Assembly (NCBI RefSeq): GCF_017471675.1 | Contig: NZ_JAFUSK010000051.1 | Coordinates: forward strand, 1 to 64,000 | Direction: 5' to 3' | Source: Pseudobutyrivibrio sp. | Lineage (GTDB): Bacteria > Bacillota > Clostridia > Lachnospirales > Lachnospiraceae | DNA length: 64,000 nucleotides | Shown: positions 34,679-41,997 of the stretch, in pieces | Layout: each line of letters begins with the position of its first letter | Position numbering within the stretch: the first letter of the stretch is position 1 | Notes under the pieces: generated by a model | Database searches by the model: none | Told to the model about the DNA's origin: nothing | The model's input: only the letters and a program-made list of their open reading frames with translations | Program-made: the position numbers and the translations under genes

Positions 34679-34735
34679 CCCCTCATCAGTCACCTTCGGT
34701 GACAGCTTCCCCCCTATATAGGGGGGAAGCCTTTT
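34679..34735. repeat. Double-hairpin intergenic repeat after pyrF
   Basis: Two hairpins lie side by side: GTCACC-TTCG-GGTGAC (34689-34702) and GGCTTCCCCCC-type GCTTCCCCCC/GGGGGGAAGC (34705-34732). Sequences of this kind (CAGTCxxxxxGACAGCTTCCCC) are scattered through many Clostridia genomes. Here it follows pyrF directly and may act as its terminator or slow transcription into pyrK. Confidence 0.6.
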
Positions 34736-35654
34736 ATGCTAACGCGCTACGAATATCTGCAAGCATATCCTCAACTGCGGCGCGGCTGGCTTCAGCGAAG
34801 TTTGCCTCACCGTATTTTGCGTACTTTTCCTGCTGGTAGGCTGCGATAATTCCACGGCTGGAATTTACGATAGCACCAAGTCCATCTTCATTGAAGAAGT
34901 TTACAAGGTCTGCGCCTTTGCCTCCCTGTGCGCCATATCCTGGCACAAGGATATATGTATGAGGCATAAGCTTACGAAGCTTTGCACCCATTTCTGGGTA
35001 AGTGGCACCAACAACAGCACCTACATTAGAATAGTTGCCATCCATGCTTTCACTGCCCCACTCTTCAATCTTTTCAGCCATGTGCTCGTACAATGGTCTG
35101 CCATCAATTAATCTATCCTGGAACTCACCAGAAGAAGGATTAGAGGTCTTGCAAAGTACGAAAATACCCTTATCCTCTTCATTACAAACATCAACAAAAG
35201 GCTTCACGCCATCTGTACCAAGATATGGATTTACTGTAGCCATATCTGCGTCAAATCCCTGATACTTATAGTCCCCAACCTGAACAGAGCCTAGATGTCC
35301 AAGGGCATAAGCTGTAGATGTTGAACCGATATCACCACGCTTAATATCTGCGATAACCACAAGACCAAGCTCCTTAGCATAATCAACAGTCTTCTTATAA
35401 GCTATCATGCCTGGGATGCCGAAGCTTTCATACATGGCAATCTGAGGCTTAACAGCTGGAATCAAATCAGCACAAGCATCCATAATCTGTCTATTATAAT
35501 CAAACATGGCCTCGCCAACTGCCTCTAGGGTCTGGCCCTGCTCTGCCATGTGCTTCTCAACCAGTGACTTTGGCATAAGCTTCATAGTAGGGTCAAGTCC
35601 CACAACAATAGGTGCATTCTTCTCAGTAATCTGATTAATTAATCTTGAAATCAT
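34734..35654 (-). CDS. pyrF: Orotidine 5'-phosphate decarboxylase
   Basis: This cytosolic enzyme makes UMP from OMP, the last step of pyrimidine synthesis. The 306-residue length shows it is the longer type 2 PyrF. The catalytic network is seen in LVVIADIKRGDIGSTSTAYA (Lys-Asp-Lys/Asp pattern). GLDPTMKLMP lies near the N terminus and VPGYGAQGGKGAD late. TGGAGG precedes the ATG. It lies between pyrC and pyrK. The 187-base gap to pyrC contains family B structured repeats. Confidence 0.96.
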   Translation of the reverse strand: MISRLINQITEKNAPIVVGLDPTMKLMPKSLVEKHMAEQGQTLEAVGEAMFDYNRQIMDACADLIPAVKPQIAMYESFGIPGMIAYKKTVDYAKELGLVVIADIKRGDIGSTSTAYALGHLGSVQVGDYKYQGFDADMATVNPYLGTDGVKPFVDVCNEEDKGIFVLCKTSNPSSGEFQDRLIDGRPLYEHMAEKIEEWGSESMDGNYSNVGAVVGATYPEMGAKLRKLMPHTYILVPGYGAQGGKGADLVNFFNEDGLGAIVNSSRGIIAAYQQEKYAKYGEANFAEASRAAVEDMLADIRSALA

Positions 35655-35679
35655 AATATATCCTCCAGGTTTTTATCTC

Positions 35680-35764
35680 GCCTGTTACGCTATCAAAGAT
35701 AAATATTACACACTCGACTAGGATGTCTCGCTTAGTAATATTTTTCTTTGACAGCTACAGGCTA
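35680..35764 (-). repeat. Family B structured element, copy B1
   Basis: On the minus strand the element begins GCCTGTAG and ends CGTAACAGGC (35680-35689), ends shared with copy B2. Between them are a long stem (CTGTCAAAGA...TCTTTGATAG with AATATTAC/GTAATATT) and a tip with TAAGCGAGAC...GTCGAG. The stem sequence differs completely from that of B2 but still pairs, and the ends and tip are conserved. It lies in the pyrC-pyrF gap. Confidence 0.75.
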
Positions 35765-35804
35765 CTTTTACACACTACAATTATTTATTGCATACCCGAC
35801 GAGA

Positions 35805-35844
35805 GTCTCGCTTAGTAATATTTTTCTTTGACAGCTACAGGCTA
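35805..35844 (-). repeat. Direct 40-bp duplicate of half of element B1
   Basis: Bases 35725-35764 recur exactly at 35805-35844, an 80-bp period. The second copy carries only the right arm; the left arm needed to close the stem is missing. It ends on the stop codon of pyrC, so it may be a partial duplication or a decayed second element. Confidence 0.8.
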
Positions 35845-37116
35845 TTTATACACAACCTTACCACCGAAGATGGTGGTTACCACTTTGCCGGTAACCTTAC
35901 GGCCTTCGTAGGGCATGTTCTTAGATTTGCCGGCGAAATCGGCGGCGTGGATTTCATACTCTACGTTTGGGTCGAAAATGGTGATGTCGGCTGTTTTGCC
36001 AACAGACAGGTCGCCTAAAGCATTAAGGCCAAGGATTCTTGCAGGATTGCTACTCATGTAGGCAGCCATCTGCATAGGGCTAATTACTCCCCCAAGAACA
36101 AGCTCGGTGTATGTAAGGCTTGCGCTTGTCTCTAATCCTACTATTCCAAATGGAGAAGCGAAGCCCTTAGCCTTTTCTTCTGCTGTATGTGGAGCATGGT
36201 CTGTAGATATTACCTCAAATACTCCCTCTGCAAGGCCCTTTCTTAAAGCCTGCCTATCTTCTGCAGTTCTTACAGGAGGATTCATTTTATAGTTGCCATC
36301 ACCTGGCACAATGTCCTCCTCAGTAAGAGTAAAATGATGTGGGCAAACCTCACCAGACACCTTAACGCCTCTGGCCTTTGCCTCCTTAACAATATCGTAG
36401 CTTTCCTTTGTAGAGCAGTGACAGAGATGAAGTGTGGCACCTGTTTCCTCTGCAAGCATTACGTCTCTTGCTTCGATAATGTTTTCAACAGCATTGCTGA
36501 TGCCCTTTTCTCCCATGGAATCAGACTTTGCACCCATGTTCATTACTCCACCCTGAACAAGATTTATGTCCTCGCAGTGGGCAAGTACTGGTACACCCTT
36601 TTTTGCCACAATCTTCATGGCCTCACGGTACACACCTGAATCCATAACAGATTTGCCATCCTCGGAGATTGCAGGAATTCCTTCTTTAATCATCCCCTCT
36701 AAATCAGAAAGCTCCTTGCCTTCCATCCCCTTAGTAACTGAGCCTACCTGAAGTACCCTGGTAAGCCCTACAGCTTTTCCCTTGTCGTGCACATACTTAA
36801 CAAGCTTCGGATTATCAACAACAGGCTTCGTATTTGGCATTGCAAGCACTGTTGTTACACCACCTCTGGCTGCTGCCTTAGAGCCAGTTTCAATATCTTC
36901 CTTAGCAGTCTGTCCAGGATCTCTGAAATGTACGTGCATATCAATGAACCCAGGGAAGACCATACAGCCCTTGGCATCAATTACCTCATCAGAAAAAACG
37001 GGAACAATGCCAGCCGAAAGGGCTGATATACTGTTCCCGTCTATCTTAATATCTAATATTTCGTCTGTGTTTGTTGGTGGGTTAATCACCCTACCATTTT
37101 TGATAATTAGGCTCAT
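35842..37116 (-). CDS. pyrC: Dihydroorotase
   Basis: This cytosolic zinc enzyme cyclises carbamoyl aspartate to dihydroorotate. It is the 424-residue class I type of Firmicutes. Metal and substrate residues are visible in FIDMHVHFRDPGQTAKED (HxH), AHCEDINLV, HLCHCSTKES and ISTDHAPHTAEEKA. AGAGG lies 6 bases before the ATG. It is the first gene of the operon pyrC-pyrF-pyrK-pyrD, which follows the usual order for this family but lacks carAB, pyrB and pyrE here. An extended -10 promoter is present upstream. Confidence 0.97.
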   Translation of the reverse strand: MSLIIKNGRVINPPTNTDEILDIKIDGNSISALSAGIVPVFSDEVIDAKGCMVFPGFIDMHVHFRDPGQTAKEDIETGSKAAARGGVTTVLAMPNTKPVVDNPKLVKYVHDKGKAVGLTRVLQVGSVTKGMEGKELSDLEGMIKEGIPAISEDGKSVMDSGVYREAMKIVAKKGVPVLAHCEDINLVQGGVMNMGAKSDSMGEKGISNAVENIIEARDVMLAEETGATLHLCHCSTKESYDIVKEAKARGVKVSGEVCPHHFTLTEEDIVPGDGNYKMNPPVRTAEDRQALRKGLAEGVFEVISTDHAPHTAEEKAKGFASPFGIVGLETSASLTYTELVLGGVISPMQMAAYMSSNPARILGLNALGDLSVGKTADITIFDPNVEYEIHAADFAGKSKNMPYEGRKVTGKVVTTIFGGKVVYK

Positions 37117-37145
37117 GCTATACCTCTTTCTTCTAAACTTTCAAT

Positions 37146-37173
37146 AGTATAGCATAAACCTCTTCAAGATGAA
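37146..37173 (-). promoter_or_regulatory. Likely extended -10 promoter of the pyr operon
   Basis: On the minus strand, TGC-TATACT (the -10 box is the complement of 37146-37151) lies 17 bp after TTTCAT, a weak -35. TG at the extended position compensates. The leader before pyrC is short, about 25 bases, so no PyrR attenuator fits. Confidence 0.5.
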
Positions 37174-37200
37174 ACAAATAAACCTAAATTAAACCACTAT

Positions 37201-38196
37201 TTAAGTAGCAAAATCTACATGCTGAATCCCCCCAGCACGACCATCTGATTCATGTAAATATATTCCTGATTCACGTATTGCAGCACGAGCTCTTTGCTCA
37301 TCGTCATGGTTAATATATTCTGTAGGAATTCTACCTAAATATATGGCTCCTATATCAGATTGCTTTAGGGTATATAGCTCCATATCCCCTTTTTCATTCA
37401 TAGACCATACTCTTAGCTTTTCAAAGATTGGGTCATTTTCATCTATCCAGCCATTGCAATCCTCATCAAATACCGCCAGTTCCCCAAAGCCATCTCCTGA
37501 ACGGGTTCCAAACAGCTCCCCGCCATCATTAATCTCGCCATCCTCGTTCTTATCTAATGCTAAAAACCCCTGGCCTGCTGCAAGCTTATTTATCTCATCC
37601 ATGTTCCCATCACCATCTAAATCAAAAAAGAATGTTTGATTGGATATATTTGCAGGGGAATCCGATAGATTTATTACCAATGGGTCTATAAATCTGCTAA
37701 AGGATTCTTGAATACTGGTGTACTCTTCATGTAATGATTCAGACATTTCAAAGCCGTAATCAAAGCTGATTCTTCTACCATCGGCAGTTAATGCCGTTCC
37801 CTTAGATGAATAGGAAAGGGATTGGGTTTCTGTCCTTTCATAGTTTACAGATGTGGTCTGTGCAAAGCCTGTGTTTTCACCAAAGAAATCCTTTAGTATA
37901 TCAGAAAACCCCTTCTTTTCCCCAAAGATTCTTCCTAGCAGCAGTACCCTAAGCAAATAGCTCATAGTCTGCATTCTGGTTTCTCTGTTTGCAAAAAGAG
38001 AGTTTTCTTGTTCATCTTCAAGTGCACTAATGTCCTTAACCTCGCTAGCTCCTTTCTCTTCCCCATTTTCTGGAAGCTTAAATGTGATGTCTCCAATTTT
38101 AATAGCTGGAGTGTGGCTTACCTGATAAGTAGCCTTCGTAGTAACTGAATAGTTACTTTTTGAGGTCATTTGAACCTCAGAGTTTTGAATTACCAT
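37201..38196 (-). CDS. Protein with EF-hand/dockerin-like calcium-binding repeats
   Basis: I do not recognise a named family for this 331-residue protein. It has no signal peptide. Residues 190-260 contain at least three calcium-loop-like motifs: FDLDGDGNMDEIN, LDKNEDGEINDGGELFG and FDEDCNGWIDENDP. A SerThr-rich N-terminal half (KSNYSVTTKATYQVS) precedes them. The pattern resembles EF-hand-containing proteins common in Butyrivibrio-type genomes and thought to be secreted or flagellum-related. The good site AGGAGGG precedes the ATG. Confidence 0.7.
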   Translation of the reverse strand: MVIQNSEVQMTSKSNYSVTTKATYQVSHTPAIKIGDITFKLPENGEEKGASEVKDISALEDEQENSLFANRETRMQTMSYLLRVLLLGRIFGEKKGFSDILKDFFGENTGFAQTTSVNYERTETQSLSYSSKGTALTADGRRISFDYGFEMSESLHEEYTSIQESFSRFIDPLVINLSDSPANISNQTFFFDLDGDGNMDEINKLAAGQGFLALDKNEDGEINDGGELFGTRSGDGFGELAVFDEDCNGWIDENDPIFEKLRVWSMNEKGDMELYTLKQSDIGAIYLGRIPTEYINHDDEQRARAAIRESGIYLHESDGRAGGIQHVDFAT

Positions 38197-38274
38197 GTTC
38201 TTCCCTCCTATAAATGATGGATACTATTTATAAAAGGAAATTCCGTTTTCCCATCACAGGTTTCTTAAAATAGA

Positions 38275-38306
38275 AAAACCAGGAAAGCAATCGCCCTCCT
38301 GGTCCT
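38275..38306 (-). terminator. Terminator of the CPBP protease gene
   Basis: ACCAGGA pairs with TCCTGGT (38278-38303). It is followed on the minus strand by TTTTT and lies 20 bases beyond the stop. Confidence 0.75.
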
Positions 38307-38325
38307 GTGATTATCGTCCGTGTAA

Positions 38326-39210
38326 TTATATATCGGAATAATTGTCCTCTTCCTTAACAGATGCTGCACTTCTTTTTAATAAAAGCAAACCGCCATAGGT
38401 CACCATCAAAGCTAACAGCACGCTAAAGAAAAATGAAATTAATGTGTCTCCACTAAATGGTAAAAATTCTGAGAAGAATGTTCCTACTAAGTTATACAGT
38501 ATATGAACCATAATTGTTACCCAAATATTATCATATAGATGCATTATATATCCCAGGCCAAGGCCTAAAACAAATGCATAGCATCCCTGAATAGCATTCA
38601 TATGGAAAGCTCCAAAAAGAATTGCCTGAACAATTATAGCCAGATAATATGGCATAACCTTTTTGGCCGCAGAAAATGTAATTCCTCTGAAAATGAATTC
38701 TTCTACAATTGGCCCTAAAATTACTGCATATATGCCCATTAAAACAGATATTTCATCATCAAGACCTGCACTTTCAAGAATCATTTCGTATTCTTCCATC
38801 CATGCTGGGAAGGCTGTACCAAGTGCATTCATCAAAAACACGCTAACATACTGCATACCAATACAAAACATCAAAAGGCCTGCTATAGTAACAGGAATAT
38901 TTTTTGAAATGCCCTTAAGGCTATATGTCTTATTCTCCATAAACATTTTATGGTAGCAGCTGATAAATATACACATACCTACTGCAGAATATAAAACATA
39001 TATAATCCCATTCACAGTATCCGATAACATTAATTTTAGAACACTATCCATCAGCTCATCCCATGTTGCCCCTTTAAAGGTGCCAAGAACATAAGCTACA
39101 CTTCCTTCTAATACTACAATAGAAGCAATGTACTGGATTACTAATGCTAAAATACATGGAATAAAAATCCAAAAAATATACTTTCCTCTGTTGTCTTTAT
39201 TCTGGTTCAT
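38326..39210 (-). CDS. CPBP family intramembrane glutamic protease
   Basis: This 294-residue membrane protein has about seven or eight hydrophobic segments. It carries the Abi/CPBP motifs: GPIVEEFIFRGITFSA (EExxxR), FGAFHMNAIQG (FxxxH) and the final HILYNLVGTF. Relatives cleave prenylated or bacteriocin-related proteins, and in Firmicutes they often protect against bacteriocins, but no bacteriocin genes are near. AAGGAAATTG precedes the ATG. It follows glgP by 20 bases and may be in its transcript. Confidence 0.88.
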   Translation of the reverse strand: MNQNKDNRGKYIFWIFIPCILALVIQYIASIVVLEGSVAYVLGTFKGATWDELMDSVLKLMLSDTVNGIIYVLYSAVGMCIFISCYHKMFMENKTYSLKGISKNIPVTIAGLLMFCIGMQYVSVFLMNALGTAFPAWMEEYEMILESAGLDDEISVLMGIYAVILGPIVEEFIFRGITFSAAKKVMPYYLAIIVQAILFGAFHMNAIQGCYAFVLGLGLGYIMHLYDNIWVTIMVHILYNLVGTFFSEFLPFSGDTLISFFFSVLLALMVTYGGLLLLKRSAASVKEEDNYSDI

Positions 39211-39230
39211 ATCAATTTCCTTACTTGCAT

Positions 39231-41687
39231 TTAGTGTAATTCAAGCTTGTCTAAATGCCAAATATCGTCTACATATTCTTGTATAGTTCTGTCTGATGAG
39301 AACTTGCCTACATGAGCTACATTCTCAAGAGCCATCTGTCCCCACTTAAATCTATCCTTGTAAGCCTCCTGAATCTTCTCATGAGCTTCAACATAAGATG
39401 CAAAATCCTTTAATACAAAGTATGTATCAGCCTTTGCTGTACACTGTGTATTAAGCAACGAATTGTATAAAGGTCTGAATAGCTCAGGATTATCAATGCT
39501 GTAATATCCATTAACAAGCTGCTGCAGAACCTTCTGAATACGGTAGTCACTATTCATTATATCTACAGGATTGTAATCATTGTTCTTCTCATGAGCAATA
39601 ACCTCATCTGAGCTCATACCGAAGATAAAGATATTCTTACCGCCTAAATCCTGGTACATCTCCACATTGGCACCATCCATAGTGCCTATTGTAACTGCAC
39701 CATTAAGCATAAACTTCATGTTACCTGTACCTGATGCTTCCTTAGAAGCTGTAGATATCTGCTCTGAAACATCTGCTGCTGCAAAAATCCATTCAGCATT
39801 AGATACCCTGTAATCTTCAATAAATACAACCTTAAGCTTGCCATCAATTGATTTATCGTTGTTGATTACAGCCGCAACATTATTAATAAGCTTAATTATA
39901 AGCTTAGCATTCTCATATCCGGCTGATGCCTTAGCACCAAAGATAAAAGTAGTTGGGAAGAAATCCATCTCTGGATTTTCCTTAATCTGATTGTACAGAT
40001 ACATTACATGAAGAATATTTAAAAGCTGTCTCTTGTACTCATGCAATCTCTTAACCTGAACATCAAAGATTGAATTAGGGTCAACCTCAATGCCATTATG
40101 GTCAAAGATATATTTAGCCAGACGCTTTTTGTTTTCATGCTTAATCTCGATAAACTCATCGATAGAGCGCTTATCATCAATGTATCTTTCAAGCTTCTCC
40201 ATCTGAGAAAGATCAGTAATCCAACCACGGCCAATCTTAGATATTACCCAATCTGAAAGCTTGTAATTGCCATGCATCAAGAAACGTCTTTGGGTGATAC
40301 CGTTAGTCTTGTTATTAAATTTCTCAGGATACATCTCGTAGAAATCATGAAGAGAAACATTCTTCAAAATCTCTGTATGAAGGGCTGCAACACCATTTAC
40401 AGAAAAGCCTGCTGCAATAGCCATGTGAGCCATCTTAACCTGACCATCTGCAAGGATTGCCATACGGCCTACCCTTGCCTCATCACCAGGGAACTTAGCC
40501 CTTATATCATCACAGAATCTACGGTTAATCTCCTCAACTATCATGTAGATACGTGGAAGCAGATTCTTGAAGATATCCTGTGGCCATTTTTCAAGAGCCT
40601 CAGACATGATAGTATGGTTAGTGTAAGCCACACAATGGGTGGTAATCTCCCATGCATCATCCCATCCAAGACCATGCTCATCCATAAGAAGTCGCATAAG
40701 CTCTGCAACTGTAAGTGTTGGATGAGTATCGTTCATCTGGAAAACTACCTTCTCAGGAAGTCTCATTATATCGTTATGATGGCGGAAATACTTAGCAAGA
40801 GCACGCTGCAATGAAGCAGATACAAAGAAGTACTGCTGCTTCAAACGAAGCTCCTTGCCCTGTATATGATTATCATTAGGATAAAGAACCTCTGTAAGGT
40901 TACGGGCAAGGTTCATATCCTCAACCGCCTTATTATAATCGCCTCGCTCAAAGGAATCTAATCTAAAGACCTCCTTTGGCTTAGCATCCCAAATCATAAG
41001 TGTATTTACCATACCATTATCAAAGCCTGTAACAGGCATATCATAAGGTGTGGCAATTACTGAATTGTAGCCCTCATGAACATACTTGGTAGAACCATCT
41101 GGCTGGCTCTCATAACGAACCCAACCACCAAATTTTACCTCGAATTCATACTCTGGGCGCTCCAATTCAAAGGGGTATCTTGTCTGAAGCCAGTTGTCTG
41201 GAACCTCACGCTGATAGCCATCCTCAATCTTTTGCTTAAACATACCATAATGGTATCTGATACCACAGCCATAAGCCGGGTACTGAAGTGTTGCAAGTGA
41301 ATCCAAGAAGCATGCTGCAAGTCTTCCCAAGCCGCCATTTCCCAAAGCTGGATCTGGCTCCTGGTCTTCGATTGCATTAATATCTACCCCTAATTCATCA
41401 AGGGCATCCATAACCTCTGTATAGCCACGCATATTAATCATATTATTGCCTAAGAGTCTTCCAATCAAAAACTCCATAGACATATAATATACGCACTTAG
41501 GATCCTGTTTATTGAACTCCTTTTGGGTGTTCAACCAATTATCGATAACTACCTCGTTAACTACTTCGGAGCAGGCTCTATAAATCTCCTCCTCGGTAGC
41601 CTCCTCAAATTCCTTCCTAAACATGATTTTCACACGATTAACAATTTCGCGTTCAATCTCTTTAGTACTTGGCATCTGTCTCTTCAT
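39231..41687 (-). CDS. glgP: Glycogen/starch/alpha-glucan phosphorylase
   Basis: This cytosolic enzyme releases glucose 1-phosphate from glycogen or other alpha-1,4-glucans. The 818-residue length is standard for GT35. The N-terminal part holds DPALGNGGLGRLAACFLDSLA, and the pyridoxal phosphate lysine lies in EASGTGNMKFMLNGA, the family signature. The in-frame extension to 41783 comes from the family A repeat; AGGAGGGG lies close before this ATG, which decides the start. The product would be used by the phosphoglucomutase at 2.2 kb. Confidence 0.97.
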   Translation of the reverse strand: MKRQMPSTKEIEREIVNRVKIMFRKEFEEATEEEIYRACSEVVNEVVIDNWLNTQKEFNKQDPKCVYYMSMEFLIGRLLGNNMINMRGYTEVMDALDELGVDINAIEDQEPDPALGNGGLGRLAACFLDSLATLQYPAYGCGIRYHYGMFKQKIEDGYQREVPDNWLQTRYPFELERPEYEFEVKFGGWVRYESQPDGSTKYVHEGYNSVIATPYDMPVTGFDNGMVNTLMIWDAKPKEVFRLDSFERGDYNKAVEDMNLARNLTEVLYPNDNHIQGKELRLKQQYFFVSASLQRALAKYFRHHNDIMRLPEKVVFQMNDTHPTLTVAELMRLLMDEHGLGWDDAWEITTHCVAYTNHTIMSEALEKWPQDIFKNLLPRIYMIVEEINRRFCDDIRAKFPGDEARVGRMAILADGQVKMAHMAIAAGFSVNGVAALHTEILKNVSLHDFYEMYPEKFNNKTNGITQRRFLMHGNYKLSDWVISKIGRGWITDLSQMEKLERYIDDKRSIDEFIEIKHENKKRLAKYIFDHNGIEVDPNSIFDVQVKRLHEYKRQLLNILHVMYLYNQIKENPEMDFFPTTFIFGAKASAGYENAKLIIKLINNVAAVINNDKSIDGKLKVVFIEDYRVSNAEWIFAAADVSEQISTASKEASGTGNMKFMLNGAVTIGTMDGANVEMYQDLGGKNIFIFGMSSDEVIAHEKNNDYNPVDIMNSDYRIQKVLQQLVNGYYSIDNPELFRPLYNSLLNTQCTAKADTYFVLKDFASYVEAHEKIQEAYKDRFKWGQMALENVAHVGKFSSDRTIQEYVDDIWHLDKLELH

Positions 41688-41727
41688 ACTCAAAACCCCT
41701 CCTATATACGTATTATGTGCGTAGGAC

Positions 41728-41864
41728 GTATAAGCTGCTCCTAGTTCTCCGTGCTCCCGCAGGCCACCTCCCATTGCAGTCAAAGGAACCTCCCCTTCGG
41801 GGTCCCTCCTTAACTACATGGGGCCCTCCTGCTCGCGCTCGCCAAGGATAAGAACAGCTTATAC
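41728..41864 (+). repeat. Family A structured element, copy A2
   Basis: Perfect 10-bp ends GTATAAGCTG (41728-41737) / CAGCTTATAC (41855-41864) enclose the family core: GTGCTCCCGCAGGCCACCTCCC, CTCCCCTTCGGGG and CTGCTCGCGCTCGCC. The core is shared with A1 (inverted) and A3, but the outer stem sequence is not. It lies between ileS and glgP. Confidence 0.85.
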
Positions 41865-41898
41865 TAGTTTACGAATTGCTTCCAATGTAGTAAGAATA

Positions 41899-41983
41899 GC
41901 CTGTAGTGCACAAATAAAATATTTCTTAAGCGAGACGTGCTGTCGAGCGTAGAATTATTTTGTTTGTGCACGTAACAGGCGAG
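41899..41983 (+). repeat. Family B structured element, copy B2
   Basis: GCCTGTAG (41899-41906) and CGTAACAGGCGAG (41971-41983) are identical to the ends of B1. The enclosed stem TGCACAAA-TAAAATA / TTATTTTG-TTTGTGCA is unrelated to that of B1 but pairs. The tip TTAAGCGAGAC...GTCGAG is shared. It stands 35 bp from A2 and ends 15 bases before the ileS stop. Confidence 0.8.
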
Positions 41984-41997
41984 CCACAACGTAGTGG

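Noticed and set aside
37117-37200. PyrR attenuator before the pyr operon
   Set aside because: The leader is too short and no antiterminator pair is visible.
41688-41783. Longer N terminus for glycogen phosphorylase
   Set aside because: The extension is translated from the family A repeat. AGGAGGGG sits before the ATG at 41687.
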